Under the pieces are notes generated by a model. The model searched no databases. It was not told the DNA's origin and saw only the letters and a program-made list of their open reading frames with translations. The position numbers and the translations under genes were made by a program. From Elusimicrobiota bacterium (lineage in GTDB: Bacteria > Elusimicrobiota > Elusimicrobia > FEN-1173): a stretch of DNA of 55,702 nt. The stretch lies in the NCBI GenBank assembly GCA_016788905.1, contig JAEURZ010000019.1, forward strand, positions 1-55,702, written 5' to 3'. Positions 22,164 to 30,361 of the stretch are shown piece after piece (position 1 is the stretch's first letter; every line of letters begins with the position of its first letter).

Positions 22164-22508
22164 TCACGGCCGGTGAATTTGGACTCCAGCCCAGGAGAGG
22201 CCTGGGAGAGCCCTTTTTTTTACAAGCACGGTCACCGAAGTGAGTTTGAATTTCCACAACAGAAGATCCGCCGTCTGTTCCGCCACGGCTTCGGCTAATT
22301 TAAAAGTTCGGGGCCCCAAGGTGTTCCTGATCAAATCGCAGGCTTCTGCGTAATCGATCGAAGCGGATAAATTGTCCCCCTTCCCCGCGTCCGCCAAGGG
22401 CAATTCGAGAGTCACGTCCATCTCGATCCGTTGGGGGAACGCCCGTTCCTCTTCTGTGCAACCCACTTTGAGCCACACCTCCAAACCCGATAAAATCAGT
22501 TGGTCCAC
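22164..22508 (-). CDS. folB: Dihydroneopterin aldolase (folate biosynthesis)
   Basis: This 114-residue protein matches FolB along its length: the opening LILSGLEVWLKVGCTEEER, then PQRIEMDVTLEL, the central SIDYAEACDLI (Tyr and Glu of the active site region), the FKLAEAVAEQTADLLL helix and a final strand. The enzyme converts dihydroneopterin to 6-hydroxymethyl-dihydropterin. The GTG at 22508 is preferred because AAGGAG lies six nt upstream and the protein then begins at the family's usual position. A GTG at 22526, overlapping the upstream stop as GTGA, is the alternative. It is the last gene of the operon before the toxin-antitoxin promoter. Confidence 0.9.
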   Translation of the reverse strand: MDQLILSGLEVWLKVGCTEEERAFPQRIEMDVTLELPLADAGKGDNLSASIDYAEACDLIRNTLGPRTFKLAEAVAEQTADLLLWKFKLTSVTVLVKKRALPGLSWAGVQIHRP

Positions 22509-22522
22509 AAAATTCTCCTTCG

Positions 22523-23401
22523 TCACGGTTTTAGCCCCACATACTCCAGTTCCAACGGTTCGGTCCCCGTGTTTTCAAAATAGTAGGCCGTGTCCGGGGG
22601 AATCGCCAGATAGCCATAATGAAGGGCCGCTTCCGTCTGCCCCGTGTAGGCGATCCCCTTCCCCCGTTTCGGGCGGAAGACGAGACGCGCCCCGTCTTCC
22701 CGCAACGTCACCGTTCGAGATCCCGGAGGAATTGAAAATGAACCGGATCGCAACGGTGGAGAACTCGGAACCAGGTCCAAGGAACGGTAAAACACCTGGA
22801 CGTCCGGTTTCCCAGTGCCCGCGTGTTCCTGAGGCGCGACCACGGACAAATCTCGTCCTCGGGTTTTCTTCGGCGTGGTTTCACACGCTTTTAAGAGAAC
22901 AACTTCGTCCCGGAGAAAGGCTTCCTTCAGCCCGCGCTCCCCGGGGGGAGTGTTGAACAGGAGTCGGGTTTCTGTTTGGCCACAAAGGTCTTTGAACGTG
23001 CGCAGGGTTTCCCAATAGAGTTGACTTTCCACAACCCCTTCGCGTTTCTTATCGTTCACGCCACGAACCAAGGCCTTTATTTGTTCACGGTAGAGGGTCC
23101 ATTGGCGCGCCACCCGCTCCCGCGCGTCATCGTCCGGATCGGGAGCGCGCCCCAGGGCCACAAGCCGCTGCATTTTCTGGCACGCCCCGCGGAGTGAGCC
23201 CAAATCATTTTCCAAATTCGTCGGAGGTGTGGCCCCTTTAACCGCATAGTTTTCATGCAAAGAGCGTAACCGTCCTTCCGCCGCCACAATCACCCGCTCG
23301 TAATCCGACGCCACAGACCGGATCCGTTCCACCGCCAACTGATGAATCTCTTCTTTACTGGACAAAAACGCCGCCCGATCCGCCCCCCCCGCGTGAACCA
23401 T
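22523..23401 (-). CDS. Exported protein of unknown function, helical with a cupin-like C-terminal part
   Basis: No family recognised. After a hydrophobic stretch ending FFGGMVHAGG, the product is helical and charged (about residues 10-180), then has a C-terminal beta-rich part with short strands such as SIPPGSRTVTL and HYGYLAIPPDTAYYFEN that resembles a small cupin fold (tentative). The start is unresolved: the ATG at 23401 lies within the apparent signal peptide, so the true start is probably upstream. An in-frame GTG at 23539 would give a long basic N-region before the hydrophobic core. The frame stays open further into a dispersed palindromic repeat, which is not convincing coding sequence. 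Its stop overlaps a possible folB start. Confidence 0.55.
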   Translation of the reverse strand: MVHAGGADRAAFLSSKEEIHQLAVERIRSVASDYERVIVAAEGRLRSLHENYAVKGATPPTNLENDLGSLRGACQKMQRLVALGRAPDPDDDARERVARQWTLYREQIKALVRGVNDKKREGVVESQLYWETLRTFKDLCGQTETRLLFNTPPGERGLKEAFLRDEVVLLKACETTPKKTRGRDLSVVAPQEHAGTGKPDVQVFYRSLDLVPSSPPLRSGSFSIPPGSRTVTLREDGARLVFRPKRGKGIAYTGQTEAALHYGYLAIPPDTAYYFENTGTEPLELEYVGLKP

Positions 23402-23756
23402 CCCCCCAAAAAACAAGAGTAATCCAAGGAGTAAAAACTTCCCTCGAGAAAAATAAAATGAGGTTTCCCAGTTCTTTTTTGAGAGAAATGTGATTCTCGA
23501 ATTTTTCTTTTCTATTCCCCATTGAGGCGTTTCGAGCACGATTTTGTGACACAAGCGGGGCCGGACCTGCCCGATCCGGCCCGAAGGCTTTTGAGGGCCG
23601 GGAGTTGGTCCGGCCTCTGGCACAAAATCGCGCGCAAGCCGACGGGGCCCGTTTCTTTTGGTTACTTTTCTTTGCGGGTCCAAAGAAAAGTAACCCGGGG
23701 TGGGAGGGGGTGGAGCCCCCTTGCTTTGAAATCTAGGGGCCGCCGCAAAATTTCGG
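23402..23756. other. Intergenic region with a dispersed palindromic repeat
   Basis: This stretch separates the CoA-binding protein gene from the exported-protein gene. Its near end probably encodes the rest of that protein's signal peptide. The remainder is GC-rich repeat sequence with a short inverted GGCCGGAC/GTCCGGCC-type arm (about 23551-23616) and the strong palindrome listed separately. I see no additional gene. Confidence 0.5.
23660..23695. repeat. 15-bp perfect palindrome with 6-nt loop
   Basis: GGTTACTTTTCTTTG (23660-23674) is perfectly complementary to 23681-23695 around the loop CGGGTC. The same hairpin sequence occurs widely in bacterial genomes as a dispersed intergenic repeat (from general knowledge). 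It lies in the leader of the exported-protein gene and could also attenuate or stabilise the polycistronic message. Confidence 0.7.
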
Positions 23757-24125
23757 TTAAATATCCGCGGCATGATACCCGAGGTCCACGATGCTGCACG
23801 CTCGAAGCGGATCCAACCCCAACGCTTTGGCCCGCTCGATCAGTTCCGGACTTTCTGTTCCCGGATTCAAGAAAAGTTCTTTAGGATTTTTCTTGGCGAT
23901 GTCTTCAATAATTTGGAGACCCGCTCCCGGTGGGATGTACAGCGTGACGCGGTCCAAAGGTTCCGGCACGTCGCGGATGGATTTATAGACCGGGAGCCCC
24001 TCAATCTCTGTTTCCCGGGGATGGACAGGAAACACCCGATATCCCGCCTTCAGGTGAGCACGAACAGACTTGTTCCCAAACTTGGTTCGATCCAATGAAG
24101 CGCCAATCACCGCCACTGTTTTCAT
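23757..24125 (-). CDS. CoA-binding domain protein (YccU-like)
   Basis: This 122-residue protein is a single CoA-binding (Rossmann-like) domain. It opens VAVIGASLDRTKFGNKSV, continues with YRVFPVHPRETEIEGLPVY and DRVTLYIPPGAG, and ends with LFLNPGTESPELIERA and a conserved Cys in RACSIVDL. It matches the CoA_binding_2 family at full length. Members bind CoA or act as small regulatory or redox-linked proteins, and no reaction can be assigned. It starts 3 bp after the tesA-like stop, so it is co-transcribed. Confidence 0.85.
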   Translation of the reverse strand: MKTVAVIGASLDRTKFGNKSVRAHLKAGYRVFPVHPRETEIEGLPVYKSIRDVPEPLDRVTLYIPPGAGLQIIEDIAKKNPKELFLNPGTESPELIERAKALGLDPLRACSIVDLGYHAADI

Positions 24126-24128
24126 GGG

Positions 24129-24788
24129 TTAGTCCTTCTTAAGAACTTGTTCTACATACGGCAAAATGTTTCGCGCCACCTGCTCATGCCCCCGCGGATT
24201 GGGGTGAATCATATCCGAAAGATTCAGGGCGGGATCCCCCGCCACACCCTCCAACATGAACGGGACCAAAATCGCCCGGTTTTTTTTCGCCACCCGTTTA
24301 AATAGTTTAGCGTAGTCGGAGGCGTAAGAGAAACCTAAATTGGGAAACGTTTTCATTCCGCAGAGAACCACCGTCGCCCCCGCCAACTGACATTGGGCCA
24401 CGATCTCATTCAAATTCTTTTCCATATCCGCCAATCGTTTCCCCTGAAACGTATCGTTCGATCCCAACCCCACGATCACCACCCGGGGTTTTTCCGCCAG
24501 ACTAAAATTCAATCGCGCTAACGCGTCAAAGGTCGTATCCCCCGAATGGCCAGCGTTCGTTACGTTCACAGTGTAGCCCTTGGCCCGCAGTTCCCGTTCC
24601 AAAACCGCGGGATAGGCCTCCCGGTCTGGGTCTTCTAAATCTTTCCCGGCCGTTAGGCTATCCCCAAAAGCCACGATTCGAATCCCGTGAGACACCGGTG
24701 TCGTCGGAAGGGAACTCATGGGTTGTTCAGAAGAGCCGCACGCCATGAGAAAGAAAAGACATCCCCACACCCCCAAAAATTTATTCAT
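24129..24788 (-). CDS. tesA: SGNH/GDSL-family lysophospholipase/arylesterase lipoprotein
   Basis: This 219-residue protein has a lipoprotein signal with lipobox LMAC (Cys17). It carries the SGNH blocks: GDSL (Ser44), block II NAGHSGDT, block III GLGSND (Asn111) and block V SDMIHPNP (Asp192, His195). The family hydrolyses lysophospholipids, thioesters and aryl esters. The lipobox predicts membrane attachment, whereas E. coli TesA is periplasmic. It overlaps the end of the permease gene by 8 bp and has GGAGG nine nt upstream. The neighbourhood repeats the conserved ybbA-ybbP-tesA association, although the functional link is not understood. Confidence 0.88.
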   Translation of the reverse strand: MNKFLGVWGCLFFLMACGSSEQPMSSLPTTPVSHGIRIVAFGDSLTAGKDLEDPDREAYPAVLERELRAKGYTVNVTNAGHSGDTTFDALARLNFSLAEKPRVVIVGLGSNDTFQGKRLADMEKNLNEIVAQCQLAGATVVLCGMKTFPNLGFSYASDYAKLFKRVAKKNRAILVPFMLEGVAGDPALNLSDMIHPNPRGHEQVARNILPYVEQVLKKD

Positions 24789-27282
24789 GCCGCAACACCT
24801 CCATGGGCGAGGTAAGGAACGCGCCCCGGGTCACCACCCAGGAGAGTAACACAATCCCCCCCACCGCCGCTCCCAGAAGAAGTCCTGTGACCCCAGGAAA
24901 TAATTCCAACCGCAACTCGAAGACCCGTTGAAGCAGAAGAGCGCTGGCCGTCACGCCCAAAACCCAGGCCGCCAAGGCTCCGGCCCCCGCAATAACAGTG
25001 TATTCGATCAAAGCCACGGTCACCACCTGTTGCCGAGTGGCCCCCAACGCTCGAAACAAAGCCGTCTCCCGCGTTCGAGAAACCAACGACGCCAGTAAAC
25101 TCGATAAAAGCAAGAGAACCCCCGCGGATAAACTGAAAATCCCCAACGCCCGAACCACTCGACCCAGACGCTGAAACAACCGACCCGTAAGCGCGGCCAC
25201 GTCCGAAAGATCAACCACTGTCACGTTCGGAAGCGCCTGGGCCAGCCGATTTTGGAGATTAGGCAAATTTTCTTTCGGCAGGGAAAGACCGGACATGAGC
25301 GTGTGGGGAACCTCTTCCAACAGACCCGGACGAAAATAAAAGTAAAAAAACGGTTGGCGAACAGATTGGTTGATGGAGCGGAAAGAAGAAATTGTGGCGG
25401 TAAAGCGCCGCCCCAAAAGAGAAATCGTCATTCGGTCGCCCCGTTTCAATCCAAACCGTTTTTTATACGTATCAAAAACAGACACCTGGGGCCCTGGAAC
25501 ACGAGGATCCCACAAACCAGGGCCATCCACAACGGTGTCGGTGGGAAGGAGGTCTTCGCCATAGGTAAAACCATACTCCCGCGTCAGTCGGTCGCCGCGC
25601 CCCCCCCGGTCGCCCCGTTGGTTCATGGCTTGAACCGGAGTTTCGTTCACCGCCACCACCCGGCCCCGAATTAAAGGAAAAAGACGGGCCCCGGGCCGCT
25701 GGACAATTTTTCGAAAGGAGGAGGCCTGGGTCGGTTGAATGTTAATGAAAAACGCGTTCGGCGCGTCAGGAGGAAAGCTCTCAATCATTTGGGAAAAGAG
25801 GTTTCGTTCCAAAAGGAAGAGCGTCAATAGAACGGTTAAGGAAATGGCCACAGAAAGAACCACCGCGTCGTTTAAATTTCCCGGCCGAGCCAATCCCCGT
25901 GCCGCGAGACGCATTGTCGTGGAATGAAATCGGGAAAGACTCCAACGCAACCCTCCCATGGCCAACGCCACGATCCCCACACCTCCACCCACCAAGAGAG
26001 CGAGGGCGCCCACGTATTGGGCGGCCAGGAGAGGCCGACCGATTTGGACCCACGCCAAAACAAAAAAACCCACCAGCCCCAGGACGAGAACCCCCGCCGC
26101 ACGAAAACGACGGGGAGGAAACGAAGGGACGTCATCGGATAAAATGGTATTGGGGGCCAAGTCCCCAAGTTTAAGGAGAGGCCAAAGGGTGAACAGGAGA
26201 CCCGCTCCCAACCCCACCGCCCCGGACTGAAGAAGAGCCTGAACCGGGAAAGAGGGCAACAATCCACTGGGAAGGAGATCCCCAAAAAGGGAGAGAAGAA
26301 GCGTGGCCAAAGCCCGACTTAAAAGGAGCGCCAGGCCCAGCCCGACCACCGCCAACCCCCCGACCCACGCGAGCCAAGCGCGGTAAACAAACCCCCGGGG
26401 TGCCCCCAAGGCAAACACCATCCCTAAACTTTTTGTTCCCGCGTTCAACGCCGCCGAAAGGGCCGTGGCCGCGCCGATTCCCCCCAACGTTAAAGTCAAC
26501 ATCGCCAAGAAATCCAAATAGAGGAGAGTGGTTTGGATGAATTTCAGAATACCTGGGTTGTCCGTTGTCCAGCTGGCCACCTCGGTGGTTTCCGCGGAAG
26601 CACGCTCTTTAACCTCCGCTAAGGTTTTGGGCAGGTCCAATCCTGGGGGAAGGTTGATGTAAAGCGTGTTGGACGCCCGGCTGCCCGGCGCCATCAATCG
26701 GGAAGAGGTGAGATCTTCGAGCGTCATAAAGACAGTGGGAGAAAGTTCAAAAAAAGATGTGGGCACATCGGTCCGCTCCACCACCGTATCAACGATAGGA
26801 AGGCTGATCGCTCCCAATTTCAGTGTATCCCCCACAGCCAATTTCCAGGTCTTTAAAAGCCGATCGCTGGCCACAAGGGCCCCGGGTCGTAACACCTCAT
26901 GAAAGGGACGACCGGACCCGGTTGTGATTTTCCCGTAAAGGGGATACCCGCGGCTCACGGCCGATAGGGTAACCTGTCCCGTTTTTTGAGCGGCGGGGTG
27001 TTGGGCCATGGAGAGAGTATCGATGGATCGCGCCAGGGTCAGCCCCCCCCAACGGTTGGTGGCCCAATTCGCCACATCGTTCAAAACGACCTCACTGCCC
27101 TTGACGGTGATGTCCGCAGCCCATAGATCCTTAGCTTGGGCCGTGACCGTTTTTTTCACCACCCCCGACACCCCGGCTAAGGCCATAAGACTCGCCGTCC
27201 CCACCGCAATGGAAAGGGCAAAAAGCGCCGCGTAAACCGGACGATAGCGAATTTCTCGAAGGGCAAACGGAAGGGAGGTCAA
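24781..27282 (-). CDS. ybbP: FtsX-like ABC transporter permease (YbbP family)
   Basis: The product of about 833 residues has an N-terminal membrane anchor (residues 13-35), a large extracytoplasmic domain, a central block of membrane helices (about 255-470), a second extracytoplasmic domain and a C-terminal FtsX block with SRTRETALFRALGATRQQV, a motif typical of MacB/FtsX permeases. Length and topology match YbbP, the permease partner of YbbA. It probably acts in lipid or lipoprotein handling rather than small-solute transport (family inference). The start is TTG at 27282, with GAGGA upstream. The partner ATPase gene ends 86 bp upstream. Confidence 0.85.
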   Translation of the reverse strand: MTSLPFALREIRYRPVYAALFALSIAVGTASLMALAGVSGVVKKTVTAQAKDLWAADITVKGSEVVLNDVANWATNRWGGLTLARSIDTLSMAQHPAAQKTGQVTLSAVSRGYPLYGKITTGSGRPFHEVLRPGALVASDRLLKTWKLAVGDTLKLGAISLPIVDTVVERTDVPTSFFELSPTVFMTLEDLTSSRLMAPGSRASNTLYINLPPGLDLPKTLAEVKERASAETTEVASWTTDNPGILKFIQTTLLYLDFLAMLTLTLGGIGAATALSAALNAGTKSLGMVFALGAPRGFVYRAWLAWVGGLAVVGLGLALLLSRALATLLLSLFGDLLPSGLLPSFPVQALLQSGAVGLGAGLLFTLWPLLKLGDLAPNTILSDDVPSFPPRRFRAAGVLVLGLVGFFVLAWVQIGRPLLAAQYVGALALLVGGGVGIVALAMGGLRWSLSRFHSTTMRLAARGLARPGNLNDAVVLSVAISLTVLLTLFLLERNLFSQMIESFPPDAPNAFFINIQPTQASSFRKIVQRPGARLFPLIRGRVVAVNETPVQAMNQRGDRGGRGDRLTREYGFTYGEDLLPTDTVVDGPGLWDPRVPGPQVSVFDTYKKRFGLKRGDRMTISLLGRRFTATISSFRSINQSVRQPFFYFYFRPGLLEEVPHTLMSGLSLPKENLPNLQNRLAQALPNVTVVDLSDVAALTGRLFQRLGRVVRALGIFSLSAGVLLLLSSLLASLVSRTRETALFRALGATRQQVVTVALIEYTVIAGAGALAAWVLGVTASALLLQRVFELRLELFPGVTGLLLGAAVGGIVLLSWVVTRGAFLTSPMEVLRHE

Positions 27283-27368
27283 AGGATAGGTCCTCTCGGA
27301 AGACGTTTCATCTTTCTGGGAAATGGGGAAGGATCGAGAACCAAATTAACCATAATTTAAAATAAGAT

Positions 27369-28067
27369 TTAATTTCCCGTTTCCAACCGCCCATCTTTCA
27401 TATGGAGGCAACGATGGCCCCGTGCGGCGATGGCGGGGTCGTGGGTCACGAGAAGAAGTGTCCTTCCCTCCTTGACCGTGTGTTCCTCCAAAAGGGCCAA
27501 CACCCGCTCCCCATTTTTGGAGTCGAGGTTCCCCGTGGGCTCATCAGCAAAAACGACAGCGGGGTCATTGATCAGCGCTCGGGCAATGGCAGCCCGCTGT
27601 TTTTCCCCACCGGATAATTTCCCAGGAAGGAAATCAGCACGGGCCCAGAGATCGACCCGCTCCAAGAGTTCCCGGGCCTTAGCGGCATGGGAAAAACCAT
27701 CTCGATGGAACGCCAGGGGTAGCTGAACGTTTTCCAAAACCGTGAGGCTGGGGACCAGGTGGAAGGATTGAAAAACAAATCCGACTTTCTCCCGACGAAT
27801 ACGCGCCAGATCTTTTTCTTCCCGTTGGTCCAAACGTTCCCCATCCAAGAGGATTTCTCCGGAAGTGGGTCGATCCAATCCCGCCAAAAGGGAAAGAAGC
27901 GTCGATTTCCCTGATCCCGAAGCCCCCTGGAGGACCAAAAAATCTCCGCGGGGAACGTCCAACGAAATGTCGTTTAAAACAGGGAGAAGCCCCTGATCGG
28001 TAGGGAAAGATTTATGGACGCGGCGCGCCGAAAGGATTTGAGATCCGGGGCGCTGGGGTTCGTTCAA
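27369..28067 (-). CDS. ybbA: ABC transporter ATP-binding protein (YbbA/LolD-like)
   Basis: This 232-residue ATPase has Walker A GASGSGKST (48-56), a Q-loop VFQSFHLVPSLTVLEN, the signature LSGGEKQR (about 152), Walker B VVFADEPTGNLDS and the switch His in VTHD. The family pairs with FtsX-type permeases, here the next gene. It begins with TTG at 28067 overlapping the ettA stop as TTGA, so translation is likely coupled. It could equally be called LolD-like, but the adjacent ybbP and tesA favour YbbA. Confidence 0.88.
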   Translation of the reverse strand: MNEPQRPGSQILSARRVHKSFPTDQGLLPVLNDISLDVPRGDFLVLQGASGSGKSTLLSLLAGLDRPTSGEILLDGERLDQREEKDLARIRREKVGFVFQSFHLVPSLTVLENVQLPLAFHRDGFSHAAKARELLERVDLWARADFLPGKLSGGEKQRAAIARALINDPAVVFADEPTGNLDSKNGERVLALLEEHTVKEGRTLLLVTHDPAIAARGHRCLHMKDGRLETGN

Positions 28068-29737
28068 CGGAGTGATAATTTTTTGTACTTGGACCGCCGG
28101 TTTTCTTCGCGGCCCCCATTTTCTTCCAAATGTTTCGCGTGGTATTCCTCAAAGTTCCCATCAAACCAGCGAAGCTTTCCGTCCCCTTCAAACACCAGCA
28201 AATGCGTACAAACACGATCCAGGAAAAACCGATCGTGACTGATGACGAGAACGCAACCGGAATAGTCCAACAAAGCGTCTTCCAAGGCGCGGATCGTGTC
28301 CACGTCCAAATCGTTGGTGGGTTCGTCCAAGAGAAGAACGTTCCCCCCAGTCAGCATCTGTTTGGCCAGGTGAAGACGGTTCCGTTCACCTCCGGAGAGC
28401 GATCCCACCTTCTTTTGCTGGTCGGGACCCCGGAAATTGAACCGGGTCAAATACACCCGGGCCGGAACTTCTTTCCCCCCGATGTTGAGGATGTCCACGC
28501 CACCCGATATCTCCTGGAACACATTGTTCGTGGGGGTCAGAGTTTCCCGTTTCTGGTCCACATAAGAGAAAACCACGGACTCCCCGATTTCCAGTTGGCC
28601 GGAATCCGGTTTTTCCTGCCCCGTGATCATGCGCAGCAACGTGGTCTTTCCCACCCCGTTTGGACCCACAAGGCCCACGATGGCCCCCCGGGGAACGTCA
28701 AAGGTGACGTCTTTCAGCAACAGATTGTCACCGTACGATTTGGAAAGGTCCGTGGCGCGGATCACTTTATTCCCTAACGGCGGGCCAGGGACCACTTCGA
28801 TATCCAAACTGTCCGCGTGAATTTCGTGTTTCTCCGCCGCTAGGCTCTCATACGCCGTGACGCGGGCCTTGTTTTTCGCTCGCCGACCGGAAGGGCTTTG
28901 GCGAAGCCACGCCAGTTCTTTTTCTAAATGTTTTCTCATCCCGGAAGAACGTTTGTCCTCATCCGCGGCCCGTTTCGCCTTCGCTTCCAACCATTTGTTG
29001 TAGTTGCCTTCAAAGGGAATCCCTTTCCCATGATCCAATTCCAAAATCCACTGGGTGATGTTGTCCAAAAAGTAACGGTCGTGGGTCACGATAATGACGT
29101 TCCCGGGATAATCTTTCAACGTCTGTTCCAACCAGGAAACCGTTTCGGCGTCCAGGTGATTGGTGGGTTCGTCCAATAAAAGCATGTCCGGCTTTTTCAA
29201 AAGCAACTTACACAGAGCCACCCGGCGCGCTTCTCCCCCTGACAACACCGCGCAGGAAGTTTCGTCCGGAGGCAACACCAGGGCGTCCATGGCAACGTCC
29301 ACCTGGCGTTTCAGGTTCCACCCGTCCACGGCTTCGATTTGTTCTTGAAGGCGCCCCATCTTCTCAAGAGCTTTTTCCATGTCTTCCGGGGACAGTTCCC
29401 CGGACATGCTGTCGGAAATCTTATCGTAGTCCGCCAACATTTTCTTGATGTCGGCGAAAGCTTCTTCGACTTCTTCCCGCACCGTCTTGGAGGAGTCCAG
29501 CCGGGGTTCCTGGGGCAGATACCCCAAGGTCGCTCCTTTCTTGAGCTCGGCTTTCCCCATGAAATCTTTTTCTTCACCCGCCATGACGCGGAGAAGAGTG
29601 GATTTCCCGGACCCGTTTTCACCCACGATGCCGATCTTGGCCTTGTGGTAAAAGGAGAGATAAATCCCTTCAAATAATTTTTTAGGTCCATACGATTTGG
29701 AAAGGTCTTCAATGGTAAAAATATATTCGCCAGCCAT
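28064..29737 (-). CDS. ettA: ABC-F protein, energy-dependent translational throttle EttA
   Basis: This 557-residue protein has two ATP-binding cassettes: Walker A GENGSGKST (39-47) and GPNGVGKTT (about 355), with signatures LSGGEARRVAL (about 168) and LSGGERNRLHL (about 446). Between them is the P-site tRNA-interaction linker rich in Lys/Arg. The motif THDRYFLDNITQWILELD and the following GNYNKWLE are characteristic of EttA among ABC-F proteins. EttA binds the ribosomal E site and gates the first elongation steps according to ATP/ADP. No membrane partner is expected. It ends overlapping the YbbA start. Confidence 0.92.
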   Translation of the reverse strand: MAGEYIFTIEDLSKSYGPKKLFEGIYLSFYHKAKIGIVGENGSGKSTLLRVMAGEEKDFMGKAELKKGATLGYLPQEPRLDSSKTVREEVEEAFADIKKMLADYDKISDSMSGELSPEDMEKALEKMGRLQEQIEAVDGWNLKRQVDVAMDALVLPPDETSCAVLSGGEARRVALCKLLLKKPDMLLLDEPTNHLDAETVSWLEQTLKDYPGNVIIVTHDRYFLDNITQWILELDHGKGIPFEGNYNKWLEAKAKRAADEDKRSSGMRKHLEKELAWLRQSPSGRRAKNKARVTAYESLAAEKHEIHADSLDIEVVPGPPLGNKVIRATDLSKSYGDNLLLKDVTFDVPRGAIVGLVGPNGVGKTTLLRMITGQEKPDSGQLEIGESVVFSYVDQKRETLTPTNNVFQEISGGVDILNIGGKEVPARVYLTRFNFRGPDQQKKVGSLSGGERNRLHLAKQMLTGGNVLLLDEPTNDLDVDTIRALEDALLDYSGCVLVISHDRFFLDRVCTHLLVFEGDGKLRWFDGNFEEYHAKHLEENGGREENRRSKYKKLSLR

Positions 29738-29764
29738 GGGAACGCCTCGCTTATGTGATGTAAC

Positions 29765-30352
29765 CTATCGTTTTTTTGTTGAAAGGGGATGGAACGCGGC
29801 GCGGGCCTGTTCGTTCCCGATAAACCGCCAGTGCCAGGGTTCGTGATTCACCCCTTGCGTATTGTTCGGCGGGAAGGAAAGTTCATACCCGAACCGCCCG
29901 GCATGAAGCAAAAGCCAGCGGGACGCGGGGGTGGATTGAAATTTCTGATCCACATCCGCGCTTCGAGTGTTTAAATCCCCGATGTCCAACGTCCATCCTG
30001 TGGCGTGTTCGGAATGCCCGTGAGGAGCCACCCAACGAGCGGCTTTTCGTTCCGAACCGTACCGTTTCACCGCCCGGTCAAACAATTTTTTTTGGTAGTT
30101 CACAGGGCGAAACCCCGAAATAGGGACGATCCCCACCCCATCGGCCCGAGCCGCCTCCACCATCTTTAAAAAAGCTGTGGCCGCCGATGAACGCAACTGG
30201 ACCATCCGCCCCGTGTCCCGATAACGCCCCACATCGATGAGATCTGCCGCGGGAGCCTCTGGATAAGCCCGGTGACCAAACTTTTCTGCCGCCTGCCCGC
30301 GCCCCACCGTTAAGAGGAGCAGAAGCAGACCAAAGAATCGTGCACTAATCAC
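29765..30352 (-). CDS. Exported D-alanyl-D-alanine carboxypeptidase, VanY/M15B type
   Basis: This 195-residue protein has a signal peptide (MISARFFGLLLLLLTVGRGQA) and an M15 zinc peptidase core: SGFRPVNYQ near residue 80, then HSEHATGWTLDIG with Zn ligands His116 and Asp123, then EPWHWR with Glu171 and His174. Family members trim the terminal D-Ala from peptidoglycan stem peptides in the periplasm. The start is GTG, nine bp after the stop of the ABC ATPase. It probably contributes to wall maturation; vancomycin resistance is not implied because no vanHAX genes are nearby. Confidence 0.88.
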   Translation of the reverse strand: MISARFFGLLLLLLTVGRGQAAEKFGHRAYPEAPAADLIDVGRYRDTGRMVQLRSSAATAFLKMVEAARADGVGIVPISGFRPVNYQKKLFDRAVKRYGSERKAARWVAPHGHSEHATGWTLDIGDLNTRSADVDQKFQSTPASRWLLLHAGRFGYELSFPPNNTQGVNHEPWHWRFIGNEQARAAFHPLSTKKR

Positions 30353-30361
30353 GGCGAAAAA

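Noticed and set aside
29765-30352. Vancomycin-resistance role for the VanY-type carboxypeptidase
   Set aside because: No vanH, vanA or vanX homologues nearby. Members of this family are common in ordinary wall maturation.
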